DNA of 64,000 nt, taken from Mesorhizobium sp. (GTDB taxonomy: Bacteria; Pseudomonadota; Alphaproteobacteria; Rhizobiales; Rhizobiaceae). The stretch covers positions 62,001 to 126,000 of the forward strand of contig SAQE01000007.1 of the NCBI GenBank assembly GCA_004020545.1, in the 5' to 3' direction. The translations under genes and the position numbers were made by a program. Under the pieces are notes generated by a model. That model was not told where the DNA came from. It saw nothing but the letters and a program-made list of their open reading frames with translations, and did not search any database. Of this stretch, positions 56,631 through 64,000 are shown one piece after another. Position 1 is the stretch's first letter; each line of letters opens with the position of its first letter.

Positions 56631-59600
56631 TGGAAATCGAGAGGCTTCTGGCGCGGCTGCCACGCGATGCTGCAGATGCGATTGTCGGTATGGCTCGACT
56701 CCGTTCAGTCGATCTCAATCGGCATCTGCGTGAGGGCTTGGGTGCGCGCGCTGGTCAGCCTAACTCGGCCCTCTCCGAACCGTTTGTCGAAGGCGCTTAT
56801 CCCTGGTTGCCGTTAGAGGGCGGTTGGGGCGGATTGCCGGCTGGCCTTTTGCACCCAAGAACGCTCGAAGTTCTGCGTGAAGTCGCATACCCGCCCTACA
56901 CCCACCAGGTGGACGCTTGGAAGCAGCTTTGCGGCGAACGCGCCGCTTCGGTGATCGTGTCGAGCGGCACAGGCTCAGGGAAGACAGAATGCTTTTTGAC
57001 ACCGATTTTGGATGGGCTGGTTCGATCCTCCGATAGCGGTGCAAAACCGCTCGAAGGAGTGCGCGCGCTGATGCTCTATCCGCTCAACGCACTTATCGCC
57101 AGCCAGGAGGAGCGGCTGTCAAAGTGGTTCGCCCCCTTCGGCGGAGCGCTGCGCTACTGCCTCTACAATGGCGACACGCCGGAGAGTGTGCGGAGCACCG
57201 CCGCGCGTGGGGAACCCTGGAAGGTCGCTGATAGGACGACACTCAGGCGCTCGCCTCCGCCGGTTCTTGTCACCAACGTTACCATGCTGGAGTACATGCT
57301 GATCCGGCAGAAGGACGCACCGATCCTGCGGGCGTCACAAGGTACGCTTGACTTCGTGGTACTGGACGAAGCGCACTCATATGTCGGCGCCCAGGCGGCC
57401 GAAATTGCTCTCCTACTACGCCGCGTCGCGCTTGCTTTCGGTCGCAAACCCGAAGAGCTCCGATACGTCGCGACCTCAGCGACGATCGGCGGCCCGGACG
57501 CCGCCGAGCTACGATCCTTCCTTCGAGATCTGTCAGGCGCACCAGAGCAAAATATTCACGTGGTAAGAGGTGTTAGGGCGTCGCTACCGGCCTCTCCTGC
57601 CCTCAATAGCAATCTCATCGAACTTGACGAGATAGCGGGCATGGAACCGCTCCAGGCCGGTGAGATCTTCGCTAAGTCTGCACCGCTAAGGGTCCTGAGG
57701 GAGCAGTTCAGAGCCGGCGCCATCGTAGGCTGGAGCGGCTGGAGCGCGCAGGCGCGCCAGATCGGCGGCGCGGACGTAGACCCGAGGCGCCTGCTTGTCG
57801 AAGCGTCAAGGGCGAAGGACCCACATTCCGATCCGGCGCTGGCCAGCGCTGGCGGAGACTCAATCCTGCCGGTCCGCCTACACCTCTTCCACCGGACGCT
57901 TTCCGGTCTCTGGGCCTGCGTGAACCCGACCTGTCCCGGGCGGCCCGCCGCATCTGAAGCAGCCGACTGGCACTTCGGCGCCGTCTTCCTCGAATCGCGA
58001 GAGCATTGCTCACACTGCGGATCGCTCGTGCTCGAATGGGCCTATTGCATTCAATGCGGCGATGGTGCGCTCAAGGCTGAAGAAACTGCCGACGGATCGC
58101 ATCTTGTGGCCTGGACAGGCGGCACAGGGGACGGTGAGTTCGAGCAAACGCTCGATCGCGACGAAACCTTCGGCGCCGAAGACGACACACAAGACGATGC
58201 GCCGCTGACCACATCCCCGGTCGTGAACCGCCGATATTTAGGGGCGCGCGGGGCACGGCCGTCTCCGATAATCCGCTTCGAGCCAAAAACCGGTGCGATC
58301 GTCGAGACCGTGGACGGCGCGGGGTTACCAACGACCGCGAGCCGCCACGTAGGTGAGTGTCCATGTTGCGGCTGGGCACCCAAGAAGGTGGACCTCGAGG
58401 CCGGCGTGCTTCGATCGCTCGTCGCGGGTGCGCCCTACTTGATGTCTCAGATCACCCCTGGACTCGTCGGGCACCTATCGCCAAAACCTGACGCTGACGA
58501 GCCCTTGCCGCTCGACGGCCGGCAACTGATTACCTTCACCGATGCGCGGCAGGGCACGGCCCGACACGCGGCGAACTTGCAGGTGGCATCGGAGCGCGGC
58601 TTCGTCCGAAGCTTTCTCTACCACTTTGTGCAGGATCGTCCCGTGCGGGACGACCAGGCCATCGCCGCGATCGAGGCTAAGCTCAAGCGACTGGCCTCCG
58701 ACGAGCAGGACGGGATCACTCTCAGCCTCATGGCTGACCTTCGGTTGGCGCGAATCAGGCTCGAAGGGGTCGCCACCCCGAAGGCCTGGCGCCAACTTGT
58801 CGATCGACTCGCCGCTGAGCCCACAATCAACCGCTTTCTCTCGAATCTCTGGGTCGAGCGCGAAGAGACTTTCTCCGACCCAGCGCGGCTCGCTGAATTC
58901 ATGCTATATCGGGAGATCATGCGACGGCCCGTCCGCGCCAACAGCGCTGAGACATTGGGCCTTTTGCGCTTGACCATTCCCGGCCTGGACGAGCCCAACG
59001 TGGTCGTTCCGGCTTCCGCAACGCGCTTAGGGTTGAATGCAGACGACTGGCGCGACCTCGTGCGCCTTCTCCTTACGCATTTTGTCCGAACTAACGTCAT
59101 CCTGGATTTCGACGCTAAACGTTGGATGCGTTGGATTGACCGCCGCCAGAGCCACGTGGAAATGGTACCTTTCGAGCCTGCGCTTCCCTCAAGCCGATAC
59201 GTCCGCTTCTGGCCACACCCCTACGGTCCAAGACCTTCTCGCGTGGTTCGGATGCTTGTCCAGGCGCTTGGTCTCGATCGCGATGATCCAAGCGTTCGGG
59301 ATGACTTGAACGAACTTCTGCGGGCAGCATGGTCGACGTTGCAAAGGTTCATGACGGTCAGTCCGAATGGCTTCCGGCTACGGCTCGGCGACATGAATGT
59401 CACGCCGATCGAAAGGGCCTTCTGGTGCCCCAACACTCGACGTCTGGTGGACACGACCTTCCGCGGACTAAGCCCATACGACAAGCTCGGTGTGCACCCG
59501 AAAGCCGAAGCCGTCGACATGCCGACCCTGCCGTTTCCATGGCGCCGTGATGCCCACGGAGGTCGCGTCTCCGATTCAATTCTCGACGACTGGCTAGCGA

Positions 59601-62600
59601 CCGATGAACGTGTCTCGCTCCTGAGGGCCAAGGGGGCCTGGGGCGATCAGCAGGATCGCGCGGCGAGGTTCTCGCCGTGGCTGCGCGCGGCGGAGCACTC
59701 CGCTCAGCAACCGAGTTTCCTGCTCCGCGACTACGAAAACGCCTTCAAATCTGGAAAAGTCAACGTCCTTGGCTGCTCGACCACCATGGAGATGGGCGTT
59801 GACATTGGAAGCATCGAGGCGGTTCTAAACACCAATGCGCCACCGGCGATCGCTAATTACCGGCAGCGTGTCGGCCGGGCGGGACGGGCGCGTCAGCCGA
59901 TCGCTCTTGGCCTGACGATTTGCAAGGATCGACCGCTCGACCGACTCGCGTTCGCAGATCCCGGCGCCTTCCTGGCGCGAGAAGCGCCCGCGCCGGTGGT
60001 CAGTCTCGAAAGCCCAACCATCGCTCGACGTCACGCCCACGCCCTTCTTCTTGCGCGCTTTCTGGCCACTCAGGGCGCCGAACTTCACAAACTGACGAAT
60101 GGCGCCTTTTTCGGCCTCGGACTCAGCGCAGAAGTCCTGAATAACTTGCCTTGGCGTCGCTTCCTAGCATGGCTCGACGCCACCGCTGCAGGTCTCAAGA
60201 CGATGACATCGGATCTTGAGGAGGTGTTGCGCGGGACCCCCGTGCGACCAGACCCCGACCTCTTCGAAGGTGTCCGGGATACGATCGAGCGCATTCAGTC
60301 GGATTTGAGCGCGGAATGGGACGCACTAAGGGGCGATGAGCCGGATGCCGAAACCTCTGTGGTATCCAAGGCGCGGGACTTCCAACGTCGGAGGCTCCAG
60401 GGAAATTACCTTTTGGGTGAACTCGCCGGTCGCGGATTCCTACCGTCATATGGCTTCCCGAGCGACGTGGTGTCCTTCGTGACGGAGACTGGGGTCGAGC
60501 GACACAAGCGAGAGGACTCTGGCGAGAACCGCTTTAGTTCTCGAGGATACCCATCCCGACAACGCGACATCGCCATATTCGAGTATGCGCCTGGGCGGAG
60601 CTTGGTGGTGGACGGTGTCGTGCGAGAGTCCGCGGGCGTCACGCTGAATTGGAAACGTCCCGCCGATAAGGCCGGTGTGCGGGAGGTGCAAAGCCTTCGT
60701 CAGATGCGCCATTGTCAGTCCTGCGGCGCGTTACTGTCGGCGCCATCCGCCGTGTCTCCCGGCGCCTGCCCCGATTGCGGCAGCTCTGACTTCAAGATCA
60801 TGCGATTCCTCGCTCCAGCCGGTTTTGCCGTCGACGCGCGCTACGAAGTTCATGATGACCCCTCGGACACCGGGACTTCAATGCTCGTCGACCCCTGGGT
60901 CTCGGCGCGCACTCTGGCTTGGCGCGCTCTCCCGGACCCAAACGTCGGGCGCCTCCGGACCGGCTCGGACGGTCTGGTCTTCTGGTTCAATCCAGGTCCG
61001 CACGGCCATGGGTTCGAGGTCTGCCTGCACTGTGGCCGCGCGGAAGCCGAACACCAAGCGGATGGCGCCGGGTCCCTCGCGGGGCACCGTCCACTTCGCG
61101 GAGGCCCCCGTGCGGCCGACGAACGCACCTGCACAGGCGCGCCGGAGATCAACCCCTATGCCGTGGCGCGCCATCTACGACTCGGTCACGAAATTCGAAC
61201 CGACGTCTGCGAAATACAACTCTACGACTGCGCCAGCCGTGAAGTGGCGCTGACGGTGGCTTTGGCGATCAGAGAAGCGGCCGCGCGTCGCCTCGGCGTG
61301 GATGCTGACGAGATGGGCTTTGCGGCGCCTCCCGCCATCCATCCTGCCGGCCAGCGCAATTGGACCGCTGCTGTCTTCGACCGGGCGAGCGGAGGCGCCG
61401 GCTTCTCTGCCACGATAGCTCGTGATCCCATCGGCATACTTAACGAGGCTAGAGACTTGCTGGACTGCAGCAAGTTGGGCCGTTGTGGCGATCCCGATGC
61501 AGTATTCGCCTGCCCTCGCTGCGTGCTCTCGGTTGATAGCCAACATGCGGTCGAAGGCACCGACCGGAGGGCAGCGCATTCCCTACTCACCGCCATTGGA
61601 CGCAGTCTGGACCTTCCCAAGCGCTTCCGACTGTTCGGACCTGCCACCGAATATGAATCCGCACCTCTCCCCCAAGCACTCTCCGACCGCCTTGGGGACG
61701 ATGCGTCGAATACACTGGTCGTGTTCATGTCAGGGCCTCCTGCAGAGTGGGAATTGGAGACTTGGCAAATGGCGCCCGTTCTGGAACGCTGGGGCGCTCG
61801 CGGGCGCGGGGTGCAGATCGCAGTCGACGCGAGCGCGCTAACCGCTACCGATGCCGTCACGCGTCGGAACGTGGTACTATGGGCTCAGCGCGCACGCGTC
61901 GACATCGTAGCGCGAAACGAAGTCGACAACGACGCCTGGCTGGCGGGTGTGGTCTCGACACGTGGGCTAACCGCCTGGGCATCATCGTCTGCATCCGCGA
62001 AGGCCGTGGGTATTGGTTGGGGCTCTGTCTCCGATGCTCCGGTGGTACGAGGTGCAACGGCGCTTGCCGCGCCGCGGGAGCGGCTAGATGTATCCGCCCT
62101 GCTCTCGGCCGGCGGCAGTGAGGCCATTTTCGAGATTGCTGATGAGCTCGACGGACCAGCCGCGGGTTTCGGTGCCCGGCTCAGGGCGCTGTTGCGCGCG
62201 CGCTCGACGGAATTAGCGCAGGTATTCGCTGCCCCGTGTTTGGAGATTCGCTATTCGGACAAGTACCTGTTCAATCCGCTGTCCATCCGTCTCCTGACGG
62301 AAGTGGTCGCCGCCTTCAGCGACTATGACACCAACGTCAAAGTGCAGACTCTCGCCGCCAAGACCGGCGGTGGGGCTCGTACAGGACCGTGGTTGCATAG
62401 GGATTGGGCCGACCTAGTTACGCGTACGGCGGTTATGGAGCAATCGCTTGTCGAGGTGGTGCCGAAAGTGCAGTTGTCACAAGTCCAATCCGCGCCGCAC
62501 CGCCGTCGCCTTGAATTTCGAACGCCGCGTGGCTCTGGCACGATCTTCTTTGATCAGGGAATGGGCTCATGGCGAGTTACCGACGAACACCACGATCATG

Positions 62601-62695
62601 CTAGCTCAATCTCTGAGCAGGTGACGAGCCTTAAACGACCGTTCTCAGTTCTCAACGGTCTAGATGGGACGTTCCTTGCGGTGAGACTTGACTGA
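56630..62695 (+). CDS. druE: DruE-like giant helicase with DUF1998 domain
   Basis: A 2021-residue superfamily 2 helicase. The Walker A loop [12 protein letters not shown] is at about residues 111-121 and the DEAH box [11 protein letters not shown] near 243. A zinc-binding insert with [15 protein letters not shown] and CIQCGDG spans about 430-475. The helicase C-terminal motifs [18 protein letters not shown] and [10 protein letters not shown] are near 1047 and 1076. A second CxxC pair set (CQSCGAL, CPDCGS) lies near 1362-1385. DUF1998, ending [18 protein letters not shown], spans about 1520-1640, and a 380-residue C-terminal domain follows. DruE helicases drive Druantia defence. The ATG overlaps the DruH-like stop. 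Confidence 0.8.
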   Translation: MEIERLLARLPRDAADAIVGMARLRSVDLNRHLREGLGARAGQPNSALSEPFVEGAYPWLPLEGGWGGLPAGLLHPRTLEVLREVAYPPYTHQVDAWKQLCGERAASVIVSSGTGSGKTECFLTPILDGLVRSSDSGAKPLEGVRALMLYPLNALIASQEERLSKWFAPFGGALRYCLYNGDTPESVRSTAARGEPWKVADRTTLRRSPPPVLVTNVTMLEYMLIRQKDAPILRASQGTLDFVVLDEAHSYVGAQAAEIALLLRRVALAFGRKPEELRYVATSATIGGPDAAELRSFLRDLSGAPEQNIHVVRGVRASLPASPALNSNLIELDEIAGMEPLQAGEIFAKSAPLRVLREQFRAGAIVGWSGWSAQARQIGGADVDPRRLLVEASRAKDPHSDPALASAGGDSILPVRLHLFHRTLSGLWACVNPTCPGRPAASEAADWHFGAVFLESREHCSHCGSLVLEWAYCIQCGDGALKAEETADGSHLVAWTGGTGDGEFEQTLDRDETFGAEDDTQDDAPLTTSPVVNRRYLGARGARPSPIIRFEPKTGAIVETVDGAGLPTTASRHVGECPCCGWAPKKVDLEAGVLRSLVAGAPYLMSQITPGLVGHLSPKPDADEPLPLDGRQLITFTDARQGTARHAANLQVASERGFVRSFLYHFVQDRPVRDDQAIAAIEAKLKRLASDEQDGITLSLMADLRLARIRLEGVATPKAWRQLVDRLAAEPTINRFLSNLWVEREETFSDPARLAEFMLYREIMRRPVRANSAETLGLLRLTIPGLDEPNVVVPASATRLGLNADDWRDLVRLLLTHFVRTNVILDFDAKRWMRWIDRRQSHVEMVPFEPALPSSRYVRFWPHPYGPRPSRVVRMLVQALGLDRDDPSVRDDLNELLRAAWSTLQRFMTVSPNGFRLRLGDMNVTPIERAFWCPNTRRLVDTTFRGLSPYDKLGVHPKAEAVDMPTLPFPWRRDAHGGRVSDSILDDWLATDERVSLLRAKGAWGDQQDRAARFSPWLRAAEHSAQQPSFLLRDYENAFKSGKVNVLGCSTTMEMGVDIGSIEAVLNTNAPPAIANYRQRVGRAGRARQPIALGLTICKDRPLDRLAFADPGAFLAREAPAPVVSLESPTIARRHAHALLLARFLATQGAELHKLTNGAFFGLGLSAEVLNNLPWRRFLAWLDATAAGLKTMTSDLEEVLRGTPVRPDPDLFEGVRDTIERIQSDLSAEWDALRGDEPDAETSVVSKARDFQRRRLQGNYLLGELAGRGFLPSYGFPSDVVSFVTETGVERHKREDSGENRFSSRGYPSRQRDIAIFEYAPGRSLVVDGVVRESAGVTLNWKRPADKAGVREVQSLRQMRHCQSCGALLSAPSAVSPGACPDCGSSDFKIMRFLAPAGFAVDARYEVHDDPSDTGTSMLVDPWVSARTLAWRALPDPNVGRLRTGSDGLVFWFNPGPHGHGFEVCLHCGRAEAEHQADGAGSLAGHRPLRGGPRAADERTCTGAPEINPYAVARHLRLGHEIRTDVCEIQLYDCASREVALTVALAIREAAARRLGVDADEMGFAAPPAIHPAGQRNWTAAVFDRASGGAGFSATIARDPIGILNEARDLLDCSKLGRCGDPDAVFACPRCVLSVDSQHAVEGTDRRAAHSLLTAIGRSLDLPKRFRLFGPATEYESAPLPQALSDRLGDDASNTLVVFMSGPPAEWELETWQMAPVLERWGARGRGVQIAVDASALTATDAVTRRNVVLWAQRARVDIVARNEVDNDAWLAGVVSTRGLTAWASSSASAKAVGIGWGSVSDAPVVRGATALAAPRERLDVSALLSAGGSEAIFEIADELDGPAAGFGARLRALLRARSTELAQVFAAPCLEIRYSDKYLFNPLSIRLLTEVVAAFSDYDTNVKVQTLAAKTGGGARTGPWLHRDWADLVTRTAVMEQSLVEVVPKVQLSQVQSAPHRRRLEFRTPRGSGTIFFDQGMGSWRVTDEHHDHASSISEQVTSLKRPFSVLNGLDGTFLAVRLD

Positions 62696-62831
62696 GAGTC
62701 GACTCCTCAAGGAATGCACGGTTCAGCGTGAATGGCGCGTCCGGCCAACTTTGGCGCCTGAAGGCGGCTGTTTTTGCGACGTTCGCCTATAGCGTCGCAG
62801 GCGGCTGCATCCCTAATGAGCACTGAGAACC

Positions 62832-63365
62832 ATGACCTGTGACCATATAGACAACGACGATTATCCCGTTAGTTCACAGCGCAGCAGGATAATGCGTTCG
62901 GTACGGCAAAAGGACACGTCGCCCGAGATGAAAGTGCGATCGGCTCTTCATGCCGCCGGTCTGCGATACCGCCTTCATGTTAAGGGCCTCCCGGGAACGC
63001 CGGATCTCGTTTTTCCCCGGCGAAAGGTCGTGGTATTCGTTCATGGCTGTTTCTGGCATCGCCATCCGGGCTGCCATCTCGCGACCACGCCAAAGTCCAG
63101 GGTCGCGTTCTGGACGGAGAAGTTTAGGCGCAATCGGGAGCGTGACGCCGCTGCTGCGGGCGCACTGCGTTCGCGGGGCTGGGCTGTCGTGGAGGTGTGG
63201 GAATGCGAGATAAAGCGTAACGACTACCTGGAGCCGCTCCTACAAATATTGCGACTGGCGATAGATGCGCGGATGAGCCAACCACACCGCCTTCATCGAA
63301 GCTTTAACGCTAGTCTCAGACGGAAAACTTCCGAATCCGGAACGCGAGGTGCGGAGGGAGGATGA
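62832..63365 (+). CDS. vsr: Vsr-type very short patch repair endonuclease
   Basis: A 177-residue protein. SSQRSRIMRSVRQKDTSPEMKVRSALHAAGLRYRLHVKGLPGTPDLVFPRRKVVVFVHGCFWHRHPGCHLATTPKSRVAFWTEKFRRNRERDAAAAGALRSRGWAVVEVWECE is the full Vsr pattern: the PDLVF catalytic Asp, the FVHGCFWHRHxxC zinc region and EVWECE. Vsr nicks at T-G mismatches next to Dcm-modified sites. No Dcm methyltransferase is visible here, so it may serve the neighbouring defence genes instead. It lies 136 bp after the helicase. Confidence 0.9.
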   Translation: MTCDHIDNDDYPVSSQRSRIMRSVRQKDTSPEMKVRSALHAAGLRYRLHVKGLPGTPDLVFPRRKVVVFVHGCFWHRHPGCHLATTPKSRVAFWTEKFRRNRERDAAAAGALRSRGWAVVEVWECEIKRNDYLEPLLQILRLAIDARMSQPHRLHRSFNASLRRKTSESGTRGAEGG

Positions 63366-63820
63366 ATTCGAATTCGTCGCCAAGGTGCAGCACCGTGGTG
63401 ACCTCGAAGTGAAGCTGGCGATGGTGATTTGGACAGACCGTAATGACGTTTTGCGGCCCCAGCACATCAACGCTGAGTGTCGATACCTGCACCACGTGGT
63501 GAGCTTCGACATACGGCATACCATCCGGTTTGAAGAACGTGGCCCAAGCCTGACCCAAGACGTCGCAGCCCTGACACCGGTGGTTGTTCGTTAGCTTCAC
63601 CATTGCTCCGATCGGCCCGCGTTCCACGTATCGGCTAATCCGGTGCTTGATGATCGGAGTAGCATCGCGCGTCAAATCCCACACCGCTTTGCGTATTTCG
63701 GGGTTTTGCAGGTCGGGTGCGCTTGCGAGTAGGGGCAGCTGATCAACGTTCGTACTAAAGTCGACAAGTGAGTCGATGAAGGCTTGTGCGGTGGCGGTAC
63801 CGCCCCGCAACGCCGGTTCT
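63316..63820 (-). pseudogene. HNH endonuclease, 5' part removed by an IS630-family insertion
   Basis: The C-terminal part (164 residues from a TTG at 63810) carries a full HNH nuclease motif: CQGCDVLG, YVEAHHVVQVSTLSVDVLGPQNVITVCPNHHRQLHF. The frame stays open leftward past 63820 (ALEPAL...) and then enters the IS630-family element whose left end is at about 63822, so the N-terminus is missing. Related genes are modification-dependent or defence nucleases. The 3' end overlaps the Vsr gene by 50 bp on the opposite strand. Confidence 0.75.
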
Positions 63821-63821
63821 A

Positions 63822-64000
63822 GAGCACGTCCTGTGATCGATGAATCGATTGTGAAGTGACGGCTGCGTTTTGTGCTGATTCAACGTCCACCTCGATGGAG
63901 GTTGACGATGGGAAAAGCATTGAGCGTGGATCTTCGGTCGCGGGTCTTGAAGGCTTCGGACGAGGGCATGTCGGCGCGGCAAGCGGCGGCGCGGTTCGGC
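63822..64000 (+). mobile_element. IS630-family insertion sequence, left end (partial)
   Basis: Begins after a TA at 63820-63821, the usual IS630 target, with GAGCACGTCCTGTGATCG. The transposase frame begins at 63908, and the element continues past the window edge. Confidence 0.65.
63908..64000 (+). CDS. IS630-family transposase, N-terminal part (partial)
   Basis: ATG at 63908 behind a TGGAGGT ribosome site, reading GKALSVDLRSRVLKASDEGMSARQAAARFG to the window edge. SVDLRxRVxxA and SxRxAAxRF form the helix-turn-helix start of IS630-family transposases. Only 31 codons are visible. Confidence 0.8.
   Translation, partial: MGKALSVDLRSRVLKASDEGMSARQAAARFG

Noticed and set aside
49374-64000. Symbiosis genes (nod, nif, fix) next to the tRNA-Phe integrase
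   Set aside because: None are present in this part. The island may still be a symbiosis ICE beyond the window, but the sequence here does not show it.

Overview
The window reads as a chromosomal stretch of a Mesorhizobium-like alphaproteobacterium (order Hyphomicrobiales). The evidence is the high GC content, the conserved rhizobial order murA - DUF2948 - hisD - UPF0262 - phosphatase - infA - maf - yacG - tRNA-Phe, the paired ScpB/DUF1403 genes typical of rhizobial mobile DNA, IS21 and IS630 elements, and a P4-type integrase immediately downstream of tRNA-Phe, the insertion layout described for Mesorhizobium symbiosis islands. Assignments are by eye from translated sequence; no database search was run.

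Region 1-11.5 kb is an accessory island packed with small defence-like modules. An XRE regulator and the start of an ImmA/IrrE-type protease lead into a frameshifted DUF2188 gene. Next comes a tightly overlapping operon of a ubiquitin-like protein, an E1-like ThiF enzyme, a DUF6527 protein and a zinc-ribbon protein with a HEPN RNase-type motif. This operon is the best candidate here for a poorly described system. Then follow a poly-gamma-glutamate hydrolase-like gene, DUF2130, DUF3800 and helix-turn-helix genes, an odd tRNA-like gene with a greatly enlarged anticodon loop, a TIR protein with a DUF4238 protein, and a two-gene CBASS-like pair (SLATT membrane effector plus CD-NTase).

Region 11.8-19.9 kb holds ScpB/DUF1403 and a graveyard of mobile DNA: IS21 fragments, a tyrosine recombinase remnant with a 23-bp-period duplication, and a decayed IS21 istAB. 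A small conserved gene and the potassium transporter kup follow. At 19906-19928 lies an exact 23-bp copy of the 3' end of the tRNA-Phe gene found intact at 49298-49373, which looks like an attachment-site core.

Region 20.5-42.6 kb is a redox, stress and metal module: an MDR oxidoreductase, AraC and several LysR regulators, two MFS transporters, two peroxiredoxin-like proteins, a mercuric-reductase-like flavoprotein, an NDH-2-like dehydrogenase, two patatins, 3-hydroxybutyrate dehydrogenase, small secreted proteins, a bufferin operon (bufA1-bufB-bufC-DoxX) and a quinone reductase. tRNA-Thr(GGT) follows.

Region 42.9-49.4 kb is core chromosome (cell wall, histidine, translation and nucleotide housekeeping) with several rhizobial palindromic repeats between genes.

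From 49.4 kb to the end is a second island. It has a tRNA-Phe-associated integrase, a possible DNA-binding protein, a truncated aminopeptidase, a Druantia type III-like pair (DruH-like plus a DruE-like giant helicase), a Vsr-type endonuclease with no visible Dcm partner, an HNH nuclease broken by an IS630-family element, and the start of that element's transposase. Islands thus lie on both sides of a core segment whose two ends carry the same att-like core.
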